Notes: generated by a model not told the origin, from the sequence alone. Shown: positions 26,837 to 36,294, numbered from the stretch's first letter. The stretch is 64,000 nucleotides of DNA from a bacterium (GCA_018266105.1 JAFEBA010000052.1:1-64000); one strand, 5' to 3'. A program made the numbers and translations.

Positions 26837-28086
26837 CAAGGGCTCTCTGGTGAGGGTCCCCTTAAAAGTCGAATGGAAAACTGAGAACCCCGGCCCGGGT
26901 GGCTGACCACGCTCATATTACCGCCCATGACCTCGGCCAGGCTGTGGGCGATGGCCAGGCCCAGGCCGGCCCCACCGGCGTTGCGCGCACGGGATGGATC
27001 AGCCCGCCAAAAGGGCTCGAAGACTCGGGCGCAGGCCTCGGGCGTCAGTCCGACTCCCTGGTCGCTGACCACAATTTCCAGTTCTCGTCCCTGCAAACTC
27101 CAGGAGACCAGCACTCGCGTCGCCGGATCGCTATAGTACAGAGCATTTTCTAAAAGGTTCCGTAGGATTTGACACAGATAGGGCCGATGCGCCACGACAG
27201 TCTCGTCACTTTTCTGGCAGCTCACTTGAATGTCTTTACTCAAATGCGCCACCTGGCTTAGAGCCTCCTGGACCACTTCGGCCACACCTTGCGGCTCCAG
27301 TCTCATCTCCGGCTGGTGCCGGCGGGCCTGAGCCAGTATCAGCAGGTCGTGAACCAGATGGGCCATGTCCGAGCTGCTTTCCGAGAGTTCTTGTAGCCCT
27401 TCCCGGACCTCCTCGCGGTCGATGCTGTCGAAATGACGCAGCAGGCTTTGAGATTGGGTGAGCATGGCGGTCAGGGGACTGCGCAGTTCATGGGAAACCG
27501 AGCCGGTGAAGAGCGAAAGTTCGTCATAGGCCTGCTGCAGCGGTCTTAGACTGCGCTCAGTCCACCACCATCCCAAGCCGGCCGCCAGCACCATGGTGAA
27601 GGCGCCGGTAGCCGCCAGCAGTCCCAGCAGAGAATTCAGTTGGTCGTTGACCGGCTGAAGCGGCACTGCCACGCGCGCGTACCCGTAGATTCTGCCTTTA
27701 TCGCTGGCGGCCAGGGTGTAGCTGCACGACAGTGGACCGTAGACGAAATGCTCGGCCGCCAGCCTTTGTTCGGGCACCACCGTGTGGCCTCGGCGCACCA
27801 CCACCTGGCCTTGGGGGTCGAGCCATTCTACGGTGCCCAGCTCGTCGAGGTCGAACTTCACCTTGCGGTCCGACAAATAGATGGATTCGTGGAAGTCGAC
27901 GCCGTGCGGTTCATTCTCCACCGAGAAAGTGACCGCGTGGGCCGTCAGCAGAAGGTCTCGCTGCAGGCGCTCGTAGAGTAACTTTGTTAACAAACCGTAG
28001 GCTCCGAGACAAACCATTAGAAGCAGCAAGAGCAAGGAGCCCAGATTGAGCAGCAGCAGGCGCAAGCGCGCACGTTGGAGCGACAT
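26836..28086 (-). CDS. Sensor histidine kinase (OmpR-partner type)
   Basis: The 416-residue protein has a first membrane helix at 10-35, a periplasmic sensor segment of about 110 residues, and a second helix near 150-172. HisKA follows with GSVSHELRSPLTAM, then HATPase motifs NLLENALYYSD, DQGVGLTP and GGAGLGLAIAHSLAEVMGG. Its gene lies three bases after the response-regulator gene. Both are divergent from the heavy-metal RND operon, as in CusSR and CzcSR systems, so it probably senses a periplasmic metal ion. No clear metal-binding His cluster is seen in the sensor segment. Confidence 0.88.
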   Translation of the reverse strand: MSLQRARLRLLLLNLGSLLLLLLMVCLGAYGLLTKLLYERLQRDLLLTAHAVTFSVENEPHGVDFHESIYLSDRKVKFDLDELGTVEWLDPQGQVVVRRGHTVVPEQRLAAEHFVYGPLSCSYTLAASDKGRIYGYARVAVPLQPVNDQLNSLLGLLAATGAFTMVLAAGLGWWWTERSLRPLQQAYDELSLFTGSVSHELRSPLTAMLTQSQSLLRHFDSIDREEVREGLQELSESSSDMAHLVHDLLILAQARRHQPEMRLEPQGVAEVVQEALSQVAHLSKDIQVSCQKSDETVVAHRPYLCQILRNLLENALYYSDPATRVLVSWSLQGRELEIVVSDQGVGLTPEACARVFEPFWRADPSRARNAGGAGLGLAIAHSLAEVMGGNMSVVSHPGRGSQFSIRLLRGPSPESP

Positions 28087-28089
28087 GGA

Positions 28090-28767
28090 TTATCTGGGTT
28101 GACTCAGTCGATAGCCGCGTCCATATTGGGTCTCTATCACACCGTCGAGTCCCTCCTGCCGAAGCTTATCGCGCAAACTCTTCATGTGCGTCTTGACCGT
28201 TCCCCGGCTCGGGCTCGATTCCCAGCCCCAGACTTTGTCCAGGATCTCATCGGCAGAGAAATACAGGCCCGGACTGCGCATCAACAATTCCAGCAGCTGA
28301 TACTCGCGCGGCGTCAGGTCGAGTTCGTGCTTATCGATTTGGACTTGCTTGGATTGCGGGTTGAGTTCCAATTGCGTTCCCCAGCTCAGCACCGGGGCGG
28401 TGCTGACCTTGCGCCGCAACAGGGCCCTGATGCGCGCGTGCAGTTCATCCAGGGCAAAGGGTTTGACCAGGAAGTCGTCGGCGCCCGCGTCCAATCCGGA
28501 GACTTTATCGCGAACTCCGTCCAGGGCTGTCAATAACAGCACCGGTATGTCCAGACCGCGCGCGCGGATACGCTGACACAACTCGATGCCGCTAAGCCTT
28601 GGCAGCATGATGTCGAGAATGGCCAGATCGTATTCGCCTGTTTCAAGAAAAGACCAGCCCATCTCCCCGTCCTCGGCCAAATCAAAGGTATGCAGCTCAC
28701 GCGCCAGCTCTCGCCCGAGAGGTTTGGCGATGCGTTGATCATCTTCGACCAGTAAAATCCGAGCCAC
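28090..28767 (-). CDS. OmpR-family response regulator for the RND efflux operon
   Basis: The 225-residue protein has a receiver domain (ILLVEDDQRIAKPLG; D in LAILDIMLPRLSG; K in DFLVKPFALDEL) and a winged-helix output domain (LTPREYQLLELLMRSPGLYFSADEILDKVWG). The gene starts 109 bases from the RND operon on the opposite strand. A 21-base palindrome and an 11-base direct repeat in that gap are its likely binding sites. It is coupled to the sensor kinase three bases downstream. Confidence 0.9.
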   Translation of the reverse strand: MARILLVEDDQRIAKPLGRELARELHTFDLAEDGEMGWSFLETGEYDLAILDIMLPRLSGIELCQRIRARGLDIPVLLLTALDGVRDKVSGLDAGADDFLVKPFALDELHARIRALLRRKVSTAPVLSWGTQLELNPQSKQVQIDKHELDLTPREYQLLELLMRSPGLYFSADEILDKVWGWESSPSRGTVKTHMKSLRDKLRQEGLDGVIETQYGRGYRLSQPR

Positions 28768-28807
28768 GAGACGGGACCTCCACCATGCTTCTACCAGACT
28801 AAGTCGG

Positions 28808-28842
28808 ACTTGGTAAAGACTTGGTCAAGTTCAACTTGACCA
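28808..28842. promoter_or_regulatory. Operator between the two-component genes and the RND operon
   Basis: ACTTGGTAAAG (28808-28818) is directly repeated as ACTTGGTCAAG (28819-28829), an 11-base period typical of OmpR-type sites. It overlaps a perfect palindrome with arms TGGTCAAGTT (28822-28831) and AACTTGACCA (28833-28842) around one central C. Lying between divergent starts (28767 and 28877), it probably binds the neighbouring response regulator and controls both directions. Confidence 0.7.
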
Positions 28843-28876
28843 GGTCTTGACCGGGAACCTGATAGCCTGGCCGGGC

Positions 28877-30130
28877 ATGAAGCTCCACGGTCTATTTCTC
28901 GCTTTGATTCTGGCCAGTTGCGTCGCAGCGGAACCGTTGCGTCTTACCCTGCCTCAGGCCATCGAACTGGTCGAAAAAAGCAACCCGGAGCTGCGTGTTT
29001 CCGGCCAAAGCATCGAAGTGGCCCGTAGAGGCGTTACCATCGCCGGCCAACGCCCCCTCAATCCCACCGTGGGCTTCAACACTCCCCTGGGTCCCGCCGA
29101 ACGCAAGCAGGGCATCTTCTTCACCATTCCCCTGGAGACCGGGGGACGCCGTGAGGCCCGCCTGGCTGTGGCAGAGAGCGGCGTCCAAGAAGCGAACCTG
29201 GGGCTGAGCCAGGTTCGCATGACGGTGTTCAACCAGACTCGCAACGCCTTTGTGGAATTGGCCATGGCCCGCGCCTCTCTGGAGCAGAGCCGGCGCGATC
29301 TAGAATTCAACGACCGGGTGGTGGCGGCAGCCCGCCGACGTTTCGAGGCGGGGGATGCGGCAGAGGCCGAAGTCATCCGGGCTCGCTTTGAGAGAGAACA
29401 GATCGCGCGCGCCATCTTTCCTGCCGAGAACCGGGTGGAAGCGGCCCAGTTTCTATTGAATCGTTTGCTGGGACAGGCGCTGGACACGACCATCGAAACG
29501 GTGGATGATGGCTGGCTTTTCCCGACCGAAGCGGCCTTAAAGGGCCCCGATTGGGAGCTACCCAGTCTGGACGCACTGCACGAAATGGCCCGTAAGCAAA
29601 GGCCTGATCTGGCTCTGGTGGAGCAACAGAGCACTACCGCTCAGCGCCAGGTCCAGCTGGCTCTGGCGAACCAGGCTCCGGCCGTGTCGCTGCAGGGCTC
29701 ACTGCTCTACAACCCGGCTATCCCGGCCTTTACCTATCTGGCCGGTGTGCAGGTAGAGATTCCCTGGGACAACGACCGCAGTGGCGAGGTCGAGCAAGCC
29801 CGCGCCAGACAAGAGGAGGTGTTGCGCCGCCAAGCGCTGACCTTGGCAACAGCCGATCACGGGGTGGCTCTCGCCTACAGCAGATTTCAGGCCGCCAAGC
29901 GCCAACTGAGCCACGATCTGGAGGTTCTCAAGCCCCAGGCCGACAGGGTTCTCTACCTGGCCGAAAAGATTTATCAGATTGGGCAAGGGGACATCACCGA
30001 GGTGCTGACTGTCGGCCAATCGGTGCAGCGCCAACGCCAGCTCCTCTTGAGCGATATTGCTCAACTGCACCTGGCCCTGGGCGAGCTGGAACTGGCCGTG
30101 AACTCGACTTTGGTGGGAGGAAAACTTTGA
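28877..30130 (+). CDS. Outer-membrane factor of a heavy-metal RND efflux system (CusC/CzcC-like)
   Basis: From the ATG at 28877 the protein has a signal peptide (MKLHGLFLALILASCVAA) and the TolC/OEP pattern: LTLPQAIELVEKSNPELRVSGQ, two long helical repeats, ALDTTIETVDDG between them, and a second half with AVSLQGSLLYNPAIPAFTYLAGVQVEIPWDN. It has about 417 residues. It forms the outer-membrane channel for the downstream adaptor and pump. The adaptor gene begins in its stop codon (TTGA), so the three genes form one operon. Confidence 0.88.
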   Translation: MKLHGLFLALILASCVAAEPLRLTLPQAIELVEKSNPELRVSGQSIEVARRGVTIAGQRPLNPTVGFNTPLGPAERKQGIFFTIPLETGGRREARLAVAESGVQEANLGLSQVRMTVFNQTRNAFVELAMARASLEQSRRDLEFNDRVVAAARRRFEAGDAAEAEVIRARFEREQIARAIFPAENRVEAAQFLLNRLLGQALDTTIETVDDGWLFPTEAALKGPDWELPSLDALHEMARKQRPDLALVEQQSTTAQRQVQLALANQAPAVSLQGSLLYNPAIPAFTYLAGVQVEIPWDNDRSGEVEQARARQEEVLRRQALTLATADHGVALAYSRFQAAKRQLSHDLEVLKPQADRVLYLAEKIYQIGQGDITEVLTVGQSVQRQRQLLLSDIAQLHLALGELELAVNSTLVGGKL

Positions 30131-31344
30131 AAATCCACGTTTACCTGATGGCTGTGACGCTGCTCGGCTGCGCCCCGCCCAAAAAACCGGCCGCTCATTC
30201 CACTCCTCCCGCCACCGTCATGCAGGTCTCCAAAGAAATGGAACTGGCCAGCGTGCGTCTGACCGAGCAGGCCGAGAAACGCCTGGGCGTTTCGCTGGTG
30301 GCGGTCAAGCGTCAGGCGGTGACAAGCCGTCGCCCCTATCCCGGCATCGTGGTCGTGCCTCCGCAAAACCTGACCACGCTGACGGCGCCCATCACGGGAA
30401 CGGTGTGCGTATTGGGTTCCTCGTCGCCCACGGTGGGCTCGCGGGTGGATCAGGGGGAGCCGTTATTCTCTTTGACCCCTCTGCTGGTCGAGAACTACGC
30501 CGTGGGACCCTCACAACAGCTTTCCATGCAGGCTTCGCGCCTCTCGTTCAAGCAAAGCGAGGACGCCATTCGCACCCGCATCAACAATGCCAGGGTCGAA
30601 GTCGAAGCATCCCAAATCGACTTAAGGCGTGCCGAGCAACTCTTTCAAGAGCAAGTTGGCAGCCGCAAACGAGTGGACGACGCCCGGGCGCGCTGGCAGT
30701 TGGCCCAAGAAGTCCTGGATTCCGCGCGGCGCGAACTGAATACCGTGACCAAGTTCACCCTTCAGCCGGCGGTGCCTTCCGTCGAGTCGGTGTCAGTGGT
30801 TGCCCCCTTGAGCGGAACCATCTCTCGGGTGACGGTCGCCAACGGGCAGGCGGTGACCGCAGGCCAGCCACTGTTAGACCTGATGAATCTCGACCGTCTC
30901 TGGCTGCGCGTGCGCATTCCTCAGGCGGAGGCGGACGAGATCGAACGGGGCCAGCCGGCTACCGTGAAATTGCGCGGGCGAACCCTGCAGGCCGAGCCTG
31001 TGCGCGGAGCGCCCACGGGCGACCAACTCACGTCCAGCCTCGACCTCTATTTCCTGGCACAGAATTCCGCCCTAAACCCCGACCAGAGGGTCGAGGTGTC
31101 CTTGCCGTTACAGGGCTCGGGCCAACATCTCGTCCTGCCCACGACATCGGTTCTCTACGATATTTATGGAGGCGCCTGGGTGTATGTGCGCAAAACACCC
31201 CACCAGTTTCAACGCCAGCGTGTGGCCGTCGATTTCACCACCGAGAATGGTCAGGCGGTGCTCTCCCAGGGTCCCAAGCCGGGGGTTACCGTGGTCGAGC
31301 ATGGCGCGGCCGAACTCTTCGGCATCGAGTTTGGGAACGACTGA
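30127..31344 (+). CDS. Periplasmic adaptor (membrane fusion lipoprotein) of the RND system
   Basis: The TTG start (30127) overlaps the previous stop and follows GGAGG. The N-terminus is a lipoprotein signal (MAVTLLGC, lipobox LLGC at about residue 17). The body has the HlyD/CusB plan: PITGTVCVLGSSSPTVGSRVDQGEPLF (lipoyl half-motif), a helical hairpin around residues 130-200, and VVAPLSGTISRVTVANGQAVTAGQPLLDLMNLDRLWLRV (second lipoyl half). It links the inner-membrane pump to the outer-membrane channel. The RND gene follows after three bases. Confidence 0.9.
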   Translation: MKIHVYLMAVTLLGCAPPKKPAAHSTPPATVMQVSKEMELASVRLTEQAEKRLGVSLVAVKRQAVTSRRPYPGIVVVPPQNLTTLTAPITGTVCVLGSSSPTVGSRVDQGEPLFSLTPLLVENYAVGPSQQLSMQASRLSFKQSEDAIRTRINNARVEVEASQIDLRRAEQLFQEQVGSRKRVDDARARWQLAQEVLDSARRELNTVTKFTLQPAVPSVESVSVVAPLSGTISRVTVANGQAVTAGQPLLDLMNLDRLWLRVRIPQAEADEIERGQPATVKLRGRTLQAEPVRGAPTGDQLTSSLDLYFLAQNSALNPDQRVEVSLPLQGSGQHLVLPTTSVLYDIYGGAWVYVRKTPHQFQRQRVAVDFTTENGQAVLSQGPKPGVTVVEHGAAELFGIEFGND

Positions 31345-31347
31345 GCC

Positions 31348-34300
31348 ATGCTTGCAGGTTTGATCGAAGCTTCTCTACATCTCCGACTGCTGGTGGTCAC
31401 CGCCGCCATAGCCATCGTCTTGTTGGGAGCCAACGCGGTGCGCCACTCCAAGATGGACGTCTTTCCCGAGTTCGCCCCACCGCGTGTGGAAGTTCAAACC
31501 GAAGCTCCTGGACTGTCCACCGAAGAAGTGGAAAGACTGGTCTCCATTCCCATCGAGAATGCTCTCACAAGCACTCCTTTCGTCGCCACTCTACGGTCCA
31601 AATCGGTGCTCGGGCTCTCTTCGGTTCTGCTCATCCTCGAGCCGGGGGCCAACCTGCAAGTGGCCCGCCAGAACGTGCAGGAGCGTCTCGCTCAGGCGGC
31701 CGCCGCGCTACCCACGGCGGCCCGTCCGCCGGTGATTTTGCCTCCCCTCTCTTCCACCAGCCGTATTCTCAAGGTCGGCATTGGTTCTAAATCTCTCTCT
31801 CAAATGGAGATGTCAGAATCGGCCCGCTGGGTAATCCGGCCTCGGTTGATGGCCATTCCCGGAGTGGCCAACATAGCCATCTGGGGCCAACGCGACCGCC
31901 AGTTTCAGGTGGCCGTCTCGCCCCGCCAACTATCGGCTCAAAACGTTACTTTAGATGAAGTGGTACAGGGCGTGGGTAATGCCGTCACGGTGGGGGGCGG
32001 AGGTTTCATCGATACCCCCAACCAGAGGCTGCCCATTCGCCACGAGAGCTGGGCTCGCACTCCCGAGGATCTGGGCCGAGCCGTGGTGGCCGTGCACAAC
32101 GGGGTCTCGCTGCGCGTGCGCGACGTGGGCAGGGTGCAGATCGGGTCTCCTCCACCTATTGGCGACGCCGTCATCAACGGCCAGCCCGGATTGCTGCTGA
32201 TTGTGGAAAAATACCCGTGGGGGAACACGCTGGAAGTCACGCGTGGAGTGGAAAAAGCGCTGGAGGAGCTGCGTCCCGGTCTGCCCGGAATGGAGATCGA
32301 CACAACCATCTTCCGCCCCGCCACTTTCATCGAGACAGCCTTGCACAATTTGTCTTTTGCCCTTTGGGTTGGTTGCGGCCTGGTGGTGGTGGTGCTGGTG
32401 GTCTTTTTGGCCGATTTGTCCAGCGCCGTGATCAGCGCCGTGGCCATCCCGGTTTCCCTGCTAAGCGCCATTTTGATCATCGTGCAGTTAGGGCACTCAG
32501 TAAACACCATGGTCATCGCCGGTCTGGCCATCGCCCTTGGGGCGGTGGTGGATGACGCCATCATTGACGTGGAAAACATCACCCGCCGCCTGCGCCTCAA
32601 CGCCGCTTCCGAGCAACCCGAGGGGACGGCCCGAGTGATTCTGCGCGCCTCGCTGGAGGTACGGTCTTCCATCGTTTACGCCACCGCCATTGTGATCGTG
32701 GCGATCTTGCCTGTCTTTTTTCTGGACGGTATCGCGCGCGCTTTTTTTAGCCCGCTCGCTTTTGCCTACGTGCTGGCGATTCTGGTTTCCTTGGTGGTAG
32801 CCCTGACATTGACACCGGCGCTCTGCTTGATGCTGCTGCGAGTGAAGCCGGGCACCGGAGCACCGAGCCCGGTTTCGCGGTGGCTGCAGGACCTTTACGG
32901 CCGGATTCTGGGCAAGACTTTGCACCACCCCGGACTTGCTCTGGCCCTGGTTGTGGTGTCTCTGGTCATCACAGGCGTGGCTGTGCCCAGATTTGGTCAA
33001 GAGTTCTTGCCTCGCTTCAAGGAAACCGACTTTCTGATGCACTTTGTGGAAAAGCCGGGAACCTCGCTGGAGGCTATGCGGCGCATCACCGCAAGGGCTA
33101 GCGACGAGTTGATGACGATTCCGGGGGTGCGTAATTTTGGTTCGCACATCGGCCGAGCAGTAGCGGCCGATGAAGTGGTGGGTCCCAACTTTACTGAGCT
33201 ATGGATCAGCATCAAGCCCGACGTGGATTATAATTCCACCGTTAAGAGGATTCAGGATGTTATCGCCGGCTATCCAGGACTGCACCGCGATGTGCTTACC
33301 TATCTGCGCGAGCGCATCAAAGAAGTCTTGAGCGGTACCAGCGCCAGCATCGTGGTGCGCATCTCCGGACCGGAACTGGCGGGTCTGCGCGACTCGGCGG
33401 ACCGGGTGGCAAAAGCTTTGGCGAACGTGCCAGGGGTTTCTGAACTCAAAGTCGAGGCCCAGGTGTTGGTTCCCCAGATTTCCATTAAGATGCGCCCTGA
33501 ACAGGCGGCTCTGCACGGCTTCACTGAGCGCGATTTACGCCGGGCCGAATCGGTGGTCATTAACGGACTGAAGGTCGGCGAAATTTACGAAGGTCAGGCC
33601 ATTCACGAGGTGGTGGTCTGGAGCCAGACCCAGGTGCGCGACGACGTGGCATCCTTGCGCGAACTGCTGGTGGAAACCCCGACCGGCAATCGCCTGCCCC
33701 TGCGCGAGCTGGCCGATATCACCGTAGTGCCCGCCCCCAACACCATTCGCCGCGAGGGCGCCAGCCGCTGCATCGACGTTTCCTGTAACGTGGAAGGCCG
33801 CGACCTCGGGAGCGTAGCTCGCGACATCCGCGAGAAGCTAAAGTCAGTGGCCTTCGAAAAGGGCTATTACCCTCAGACATTCGGGGAATTCGAGGCCCAG
33901 GAATCGGCGCGTAAACGTCTCTCCGGGCTGGCTTTGCTGGCGCTGTTCACAATTCTGGTGTTGCTCCAGTCGGATTTTCAATCGCCGCGCCTGGTGGCGG
34001 TCGTCTTCCTCTCGCTGCCCTTCTCGCTGATCGGCGGCGTGGCCGGCATCGCCGCAGGCGGTGGCGTCATCTCGCTGGGCTCGGTGGTGGGCTTCGTGGC
34101 CGTTCTGGGCATCGCCGCTCGCAACGGCATTATGCTGGTCAGCCACTATCGCCACCTGCAACTGGAGGAAGGTTGCGAATTTGGACCCGAACTGGTGCTG
34201 CGCGGAGCTCGCGAACGGCTGGTGCCGATTTTGATGACCGCCCTGACGGCCATGCTGGCCCTGGTTCCTATCGCAGTGGGTGGCGATCTGCCCGGCTACG

Positions 34301-34407
34301 AAATTGAGTATCCCATGGCTCTCGTTATTTTAGGCGGGATGTTCTCCTCCACTTTGTTGAGCCTGTTCGTACTGCCGGTCTTTTATTTGAAGTTAGAGCC
34401 CACCTGA
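31348..34407 (+). CDS. Heavy-metal RND efflux pump (CusA/CzcA family)
   Basis: The 1019-residue protein has the full RND layout: first helix at residues 10-30, a large periplasmic loop (MDVFPEFAPPRVEVQTEAPGLS), six helices, a second loop, and six more helices. The signature in helix 4, IALGAVVDDAIIDVENITRR, contains the charged residues used for proton relay in heavy-metal RND pumps. NTEVLATEIN-like aromatic drug-site sequences are absent, consistent with metal rather than drug export. It is the third gene of the operon and its control is probably by the divergent two-component system. The exported ion cannot be told from sequence. Confidence 0.92.
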   Translation: MLAGLIEASLHLRLLVVTAAIAIVLLGANAVRHSKMDVFPEFAPPRVEVQTEAPGLSTEEVERLVSIPIENALTSTPFVATLRSKSVLGLSSVLLILEPGANLQVARQNVQERLAQAAAALPTAARPPVILPPLSSTSRILKVGIGSKSLSQMEMSESARWVIRPRLMAIPGVANIAIWGQRDRQFQVAVSPRQLSAQNVTLDEVVQGVGNAVTVGGGGFIDTPNQRLPIRHESWARTPEDLGRAVVAVHNGVSLRVRDVGRVQIGSPPPIGDAVINGQPGLLLIVEKYPWGNTLEVTRGVEKALEELRPGLPGMEIDTTIFRPATFIETALHNLSFALWVGCGLVVVVLVVFLADLSSAVISAVAIPVSLLSAILIIVQLGHSVNTMVIAGLAIALGAVVDDAIIDVENITRRLRLNAASEQPEGTARVILRASLEVRSSIVYATAIVIVAILPVFFLDGIARAFFSPLAFAYVLAILVSLVVALTLTPALCLMLLRVKPGTGAPSPVSRWLQDLYGRILGKTLHHPGLALALVVVSLVITGVAVPRFGQEFLPRFKETDFLMHFVEKPGTSLEAMRRITARASDELMTIPGVRNFGSHIGRAVAADEVVGPNFTELWISIKPDVDYNSTVKRIQDVIAGYPGLHRDVLTYLRERIKEVLSGTSASIVVRISGPELAGLRDSADRVAKALANVPGVSELKVEAQVLVPQISIKMRPEQAALHGFTERDLRRAESVVINGLKVGEIYEGQAIHEVVVWSQTQVRDDVASLRELLVETPTGNRLPLRELADITVVPAPNTIRREGASRCIDVSCNVEGRDLGSVARDIREKLKSVAFEKGYYPQTFGEFEAQESARKRLSGLALLALFTILVLLQSDFQSPRLVAVVFLSLPFSLIGGVAGIAAGGGVISLGSVVGFVAVLGIAARNGIMLVSHYRHLQLEEGCEFGPELVLRGARERLVPILMTALTAMLALVPIAVGGDLPGYEIEYPMALVILGGMFSSTLLSLFVLPVFYLKLEPT

Positions 34408-34586
34408 TTGTGCTAAAAATTGACCCACCACAGCTCTCGGGAGCGGAACCTGCTTGCTGGCGACCGACCGCTTGGCTGGGGCAATTTAAGCCTGGGTGTC
34501 CTCAGAGCATAGAGACTTGACTCCTTTTTGACCTGCCGGGTGCCTGCCATGACCCGCCCTTGTCATCAGTCCCGTAACCTTTGGAG

Positions 34587-34790
34587 ATGTTGATTTTCGA
34601 TTGGCTCTTCGGCCGACCTCTGGCAAGCTCGGAGGAACACCAAGAAAAGATTGGGCCAGCTGCGGGTGTGCCTGTACTGGGTTTGGACGCTCTGGCCAGC
34701 GCCGCCTACGGGCCGGAAGCAGCCCTGACCTTGCTCATCCCCTTGGGAATGGCCGGCATTGCCTGCGCCGGGCCCGGTTTTTTCCGGCTC
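34587..34790 (+). pseudogene. Truncated N-terminus of an APC-family permease
   Basis: From the ATG at 34587 the frame reads about 65 residues, including EEHQEKIGPAAGVPVLGLDALASAAYGPEAALTLLIPLGMAGIA. This is the start of an amino-acid/polyamine (APC) family permease with its first membrane helix. Homology stops at about 34785, exactly where the converging higA-like gene ends (34793), and the remaining 10 or so helices are missing. The HigBA/BREX block therefore appears to have replaced or cut the permease gene. The 179 bases between the RND gene and this fragment show no gene. Confidence 0.7.
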
Positions 34791-34792
34791 GC

Positions 34793-35893
34793 TCACAGAG
34801 CTTTGCTGTCGGCCCAGCAGAGTTTCTCCTTGAGAGAGTTGAGCGCGGTTCGATAGGGTAGGGATTTGCCGTGTTGGAGGCGGCCAACCAGAATCCCGGG
34901 ATGGATCCCAAGCATCTGGGCGGTGGCGCGGATGCGGCTCTCGTTCCAGGCGGTTTTCTTAGACGGGTTGAGCTTGGCGGCTGGAATCAGAACTTCGGCG
35001 GCAAATTCATTGGCTTCCGCCTCCTGCTGGTCGGTGTTTTTTTGGCCCTCAAAATCGATAAACAAGCCTTGCTTTCGGTGCAGGAGCAAATGGCCCAGTT
35101 CGTGGAAAAACGTAAACCAGAAAGAATCGTTGAAACGGCAGCGGTAGCTCATCTGGACCACGGCCTTTTGCCTGCCAGGGGCTCCCAACCAGCGGGCCAC
35201 ACCACTGACTCTTACCCCTGGTAACTCCGGCACAAGGGCGACTGCCACCCCGCATTCCCCGCATAGGTCACGTAGTTTCTGTTCAAAGGAAGCCTGGCTT
35301 TCCAGGGTCAAGGCCCGGAGAGTCGGCAAGAGCAAGCGGAGCTTTTGCTCATTATAAGGCGCGGTCGCAACCTTTTCCGCTTCCAATTCTCCTCGACGGA
35401 GCCAGGCGGCCAGGGCGGCGGAATGGCTGTCATAGACCAGCGACTTTCTAAATGCTCCCGAGGCCAATCCTCCGAGGTCTGGCCAGGGCATGGGGTTGGC
35501 GATAGCAAAGAACTTCAAAACCTCTCGGACCCGCTCACCGGCCGTACGTACGGCTGGAATCCAGCCCAGGTCAATCATCTTCTTGACCGGCAGTTCTTTC
35601 AGCCAGCTCGCGTGTTGGGCAAAGCTGCTTTCCTCATCCTCACGAGCCAGATGTTCTCGATAGCGTCGCTCATTATTCAGCCAGAAGCCAGCCGAGGCCC
35701 CCAGGGTTCGTTCCAACTGTAAGGCCGTCTCTGGGGTAATGCTGGCCTTGCCTTTGACAATTTCATTGATGGTCTTGAGGGGCCGGCCCATCCGGTGTGC
35801 GAGTTCGGCCTGGGTCCATCCCCGCTCCTCGAGCATTTCCAAGAGCGTGACCCCTGGTGCCATTACGTAGTTCGGTTTATAGGCGTTAGTCAT
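34793..35893 (-). CDS. higA: HigA-type antitoxin with ImmA/IrrE-like metallopeptidase domain
   Basis: The protein (start ATG 35893; a start 12 bases upstream is possible) has about 366 residues. The N-terminal XRE helix-turn-helix is APGVTLLEMLEERGWTQAELAHRMGRP...TINEIVKGKASIT, as in HigA antitoxins. The C-terminal half is an ImmA/IrrE domain with the zinc motif FFHELGHLLLH and downstream EAEANEFAAEVLIP. Long HigA proteins of this kind neutralise a HigB toxin and repress the operon. The start overlaps the end of the toxin gene by eight bases. It converges on the permease fragment. Confidence 0.88.
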   Translation of the reverse strand: MTNAYKPNYVMAPGVTLLEMLEERGWTQAELAHRMGRPLKTINEIVKGKASITPETALQLERTLGASAGFWLNNERRYREHLAREDEESSFAQHASWLKELPVKKMIDLGWIPAVRTAGERVREVLKFFAIANPMPWPDLGGLASGAFRKSLVYDSHSAALAAWLRRGELEAEKVATAPYNEQKLRLLLPTLRALTLESQASFEQKLRDLCGECGVAVALVPELPGVRVSGVARWLGAPGRQKAVVQMSYRCRFNDSFWFTFFHELGHLLLHRKQGLFIDFEGQKNTDQQEAEANEFAAEVLIPAAKLNPSKKTAWNESRIRATAQMLGIHPGILVGRLQHGKSLPYRTALNSLKEKLCWADSKAL

Positions 35894-36221
35894 GGTAGTC
35901 CACAATCTCCAGAATTTTCACCCGAGTCACCGAACCCCAGTCCAGCCCCCCGTCTTCGGTTTGAGGCACAGGCTCGTGAGCCGGCTCAAACAGCAGCCGA
36001 TAGGGACCATCCAAATCGAGGGCGAGTTGCCCTTTCAATTGACCCTTTAGCTCATGGCAGCGACCTGGAAGATGGCGAAACTCCGCCAGAGAGATCGCAT
36101 CAGCCAACTGGCCGAGGCGTTGCCCTAGCTTGGACGCCCTCTGCTTACCGTATTTTCGAACCATAGCCTTCATGTCGTTCAAGTCTTTTTCCAACCGTGA
36201 ATCGGCGAAAGAGATATGCAA
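35886..36221 (-). CDS. higB: HigB-type (RelE superfamily) toxin
   Basis: The 111-residue protein has the pattern RYGKQRASKLGQRLGQLADAISLAEFRHLPGRCHELKGQLKGQLALDLDGPYRLLFEPA, which matches RelE/HigB endoribonuclease toxins that cut mRNA on the ribosome. Toxin before antitoxin is the normal HigBA order. The operon is read from a promoter inside a perfect 15-bp inverted repeat at 36262-36294. It is divergent from pglZ with 128 bases between starts, so HigA binding might also influence pglZ transcription. Confidence 0.87.
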   Translation of the reverse strand: MHISFADSRLEKDLNDMKAMVRKYGKQRASKLGQRLGQLADAISLAEFRHLPGRCHELKGQLKGQLALDLDGPYRLLFEPAHEPVPQTEDGGLDWGSVTRVKILEIVDYHD

Positions 36222-36261
36222 CTGTATAAACTCCTCGTCGCTTTAGTTTCGCCCGTTCACA

Positions 36262-36294
36262 GACATAGATTAACCCCAAGGGTTAATCTATGTC
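36262..36294 (-). promoter_or_regulatory. Operator palindrome and promoter of higBA
   Basis: GACATAGATTAACCC (36262-36276) and GGGTTAATCTATGTC (36280-36294) form a perfect 15-bp inverted repeat with spacer CAA. On the minus strand TTGACA (complement of 36292-36297) gives a consensus -35 whose spacer falls within the dyad. This is the expected place for HigA binding. It lies 56 bases before the pglZ start on the other strand. Confidence 0.8.

Noticed and set aside
25221..26906. Two long plus-strand frames opposite kup
   Set aside because: They are rich in His, Gln, Asp and Arg, which is the usual translation of the antisense of membrane-protein codons; kup on the other strand is certain.
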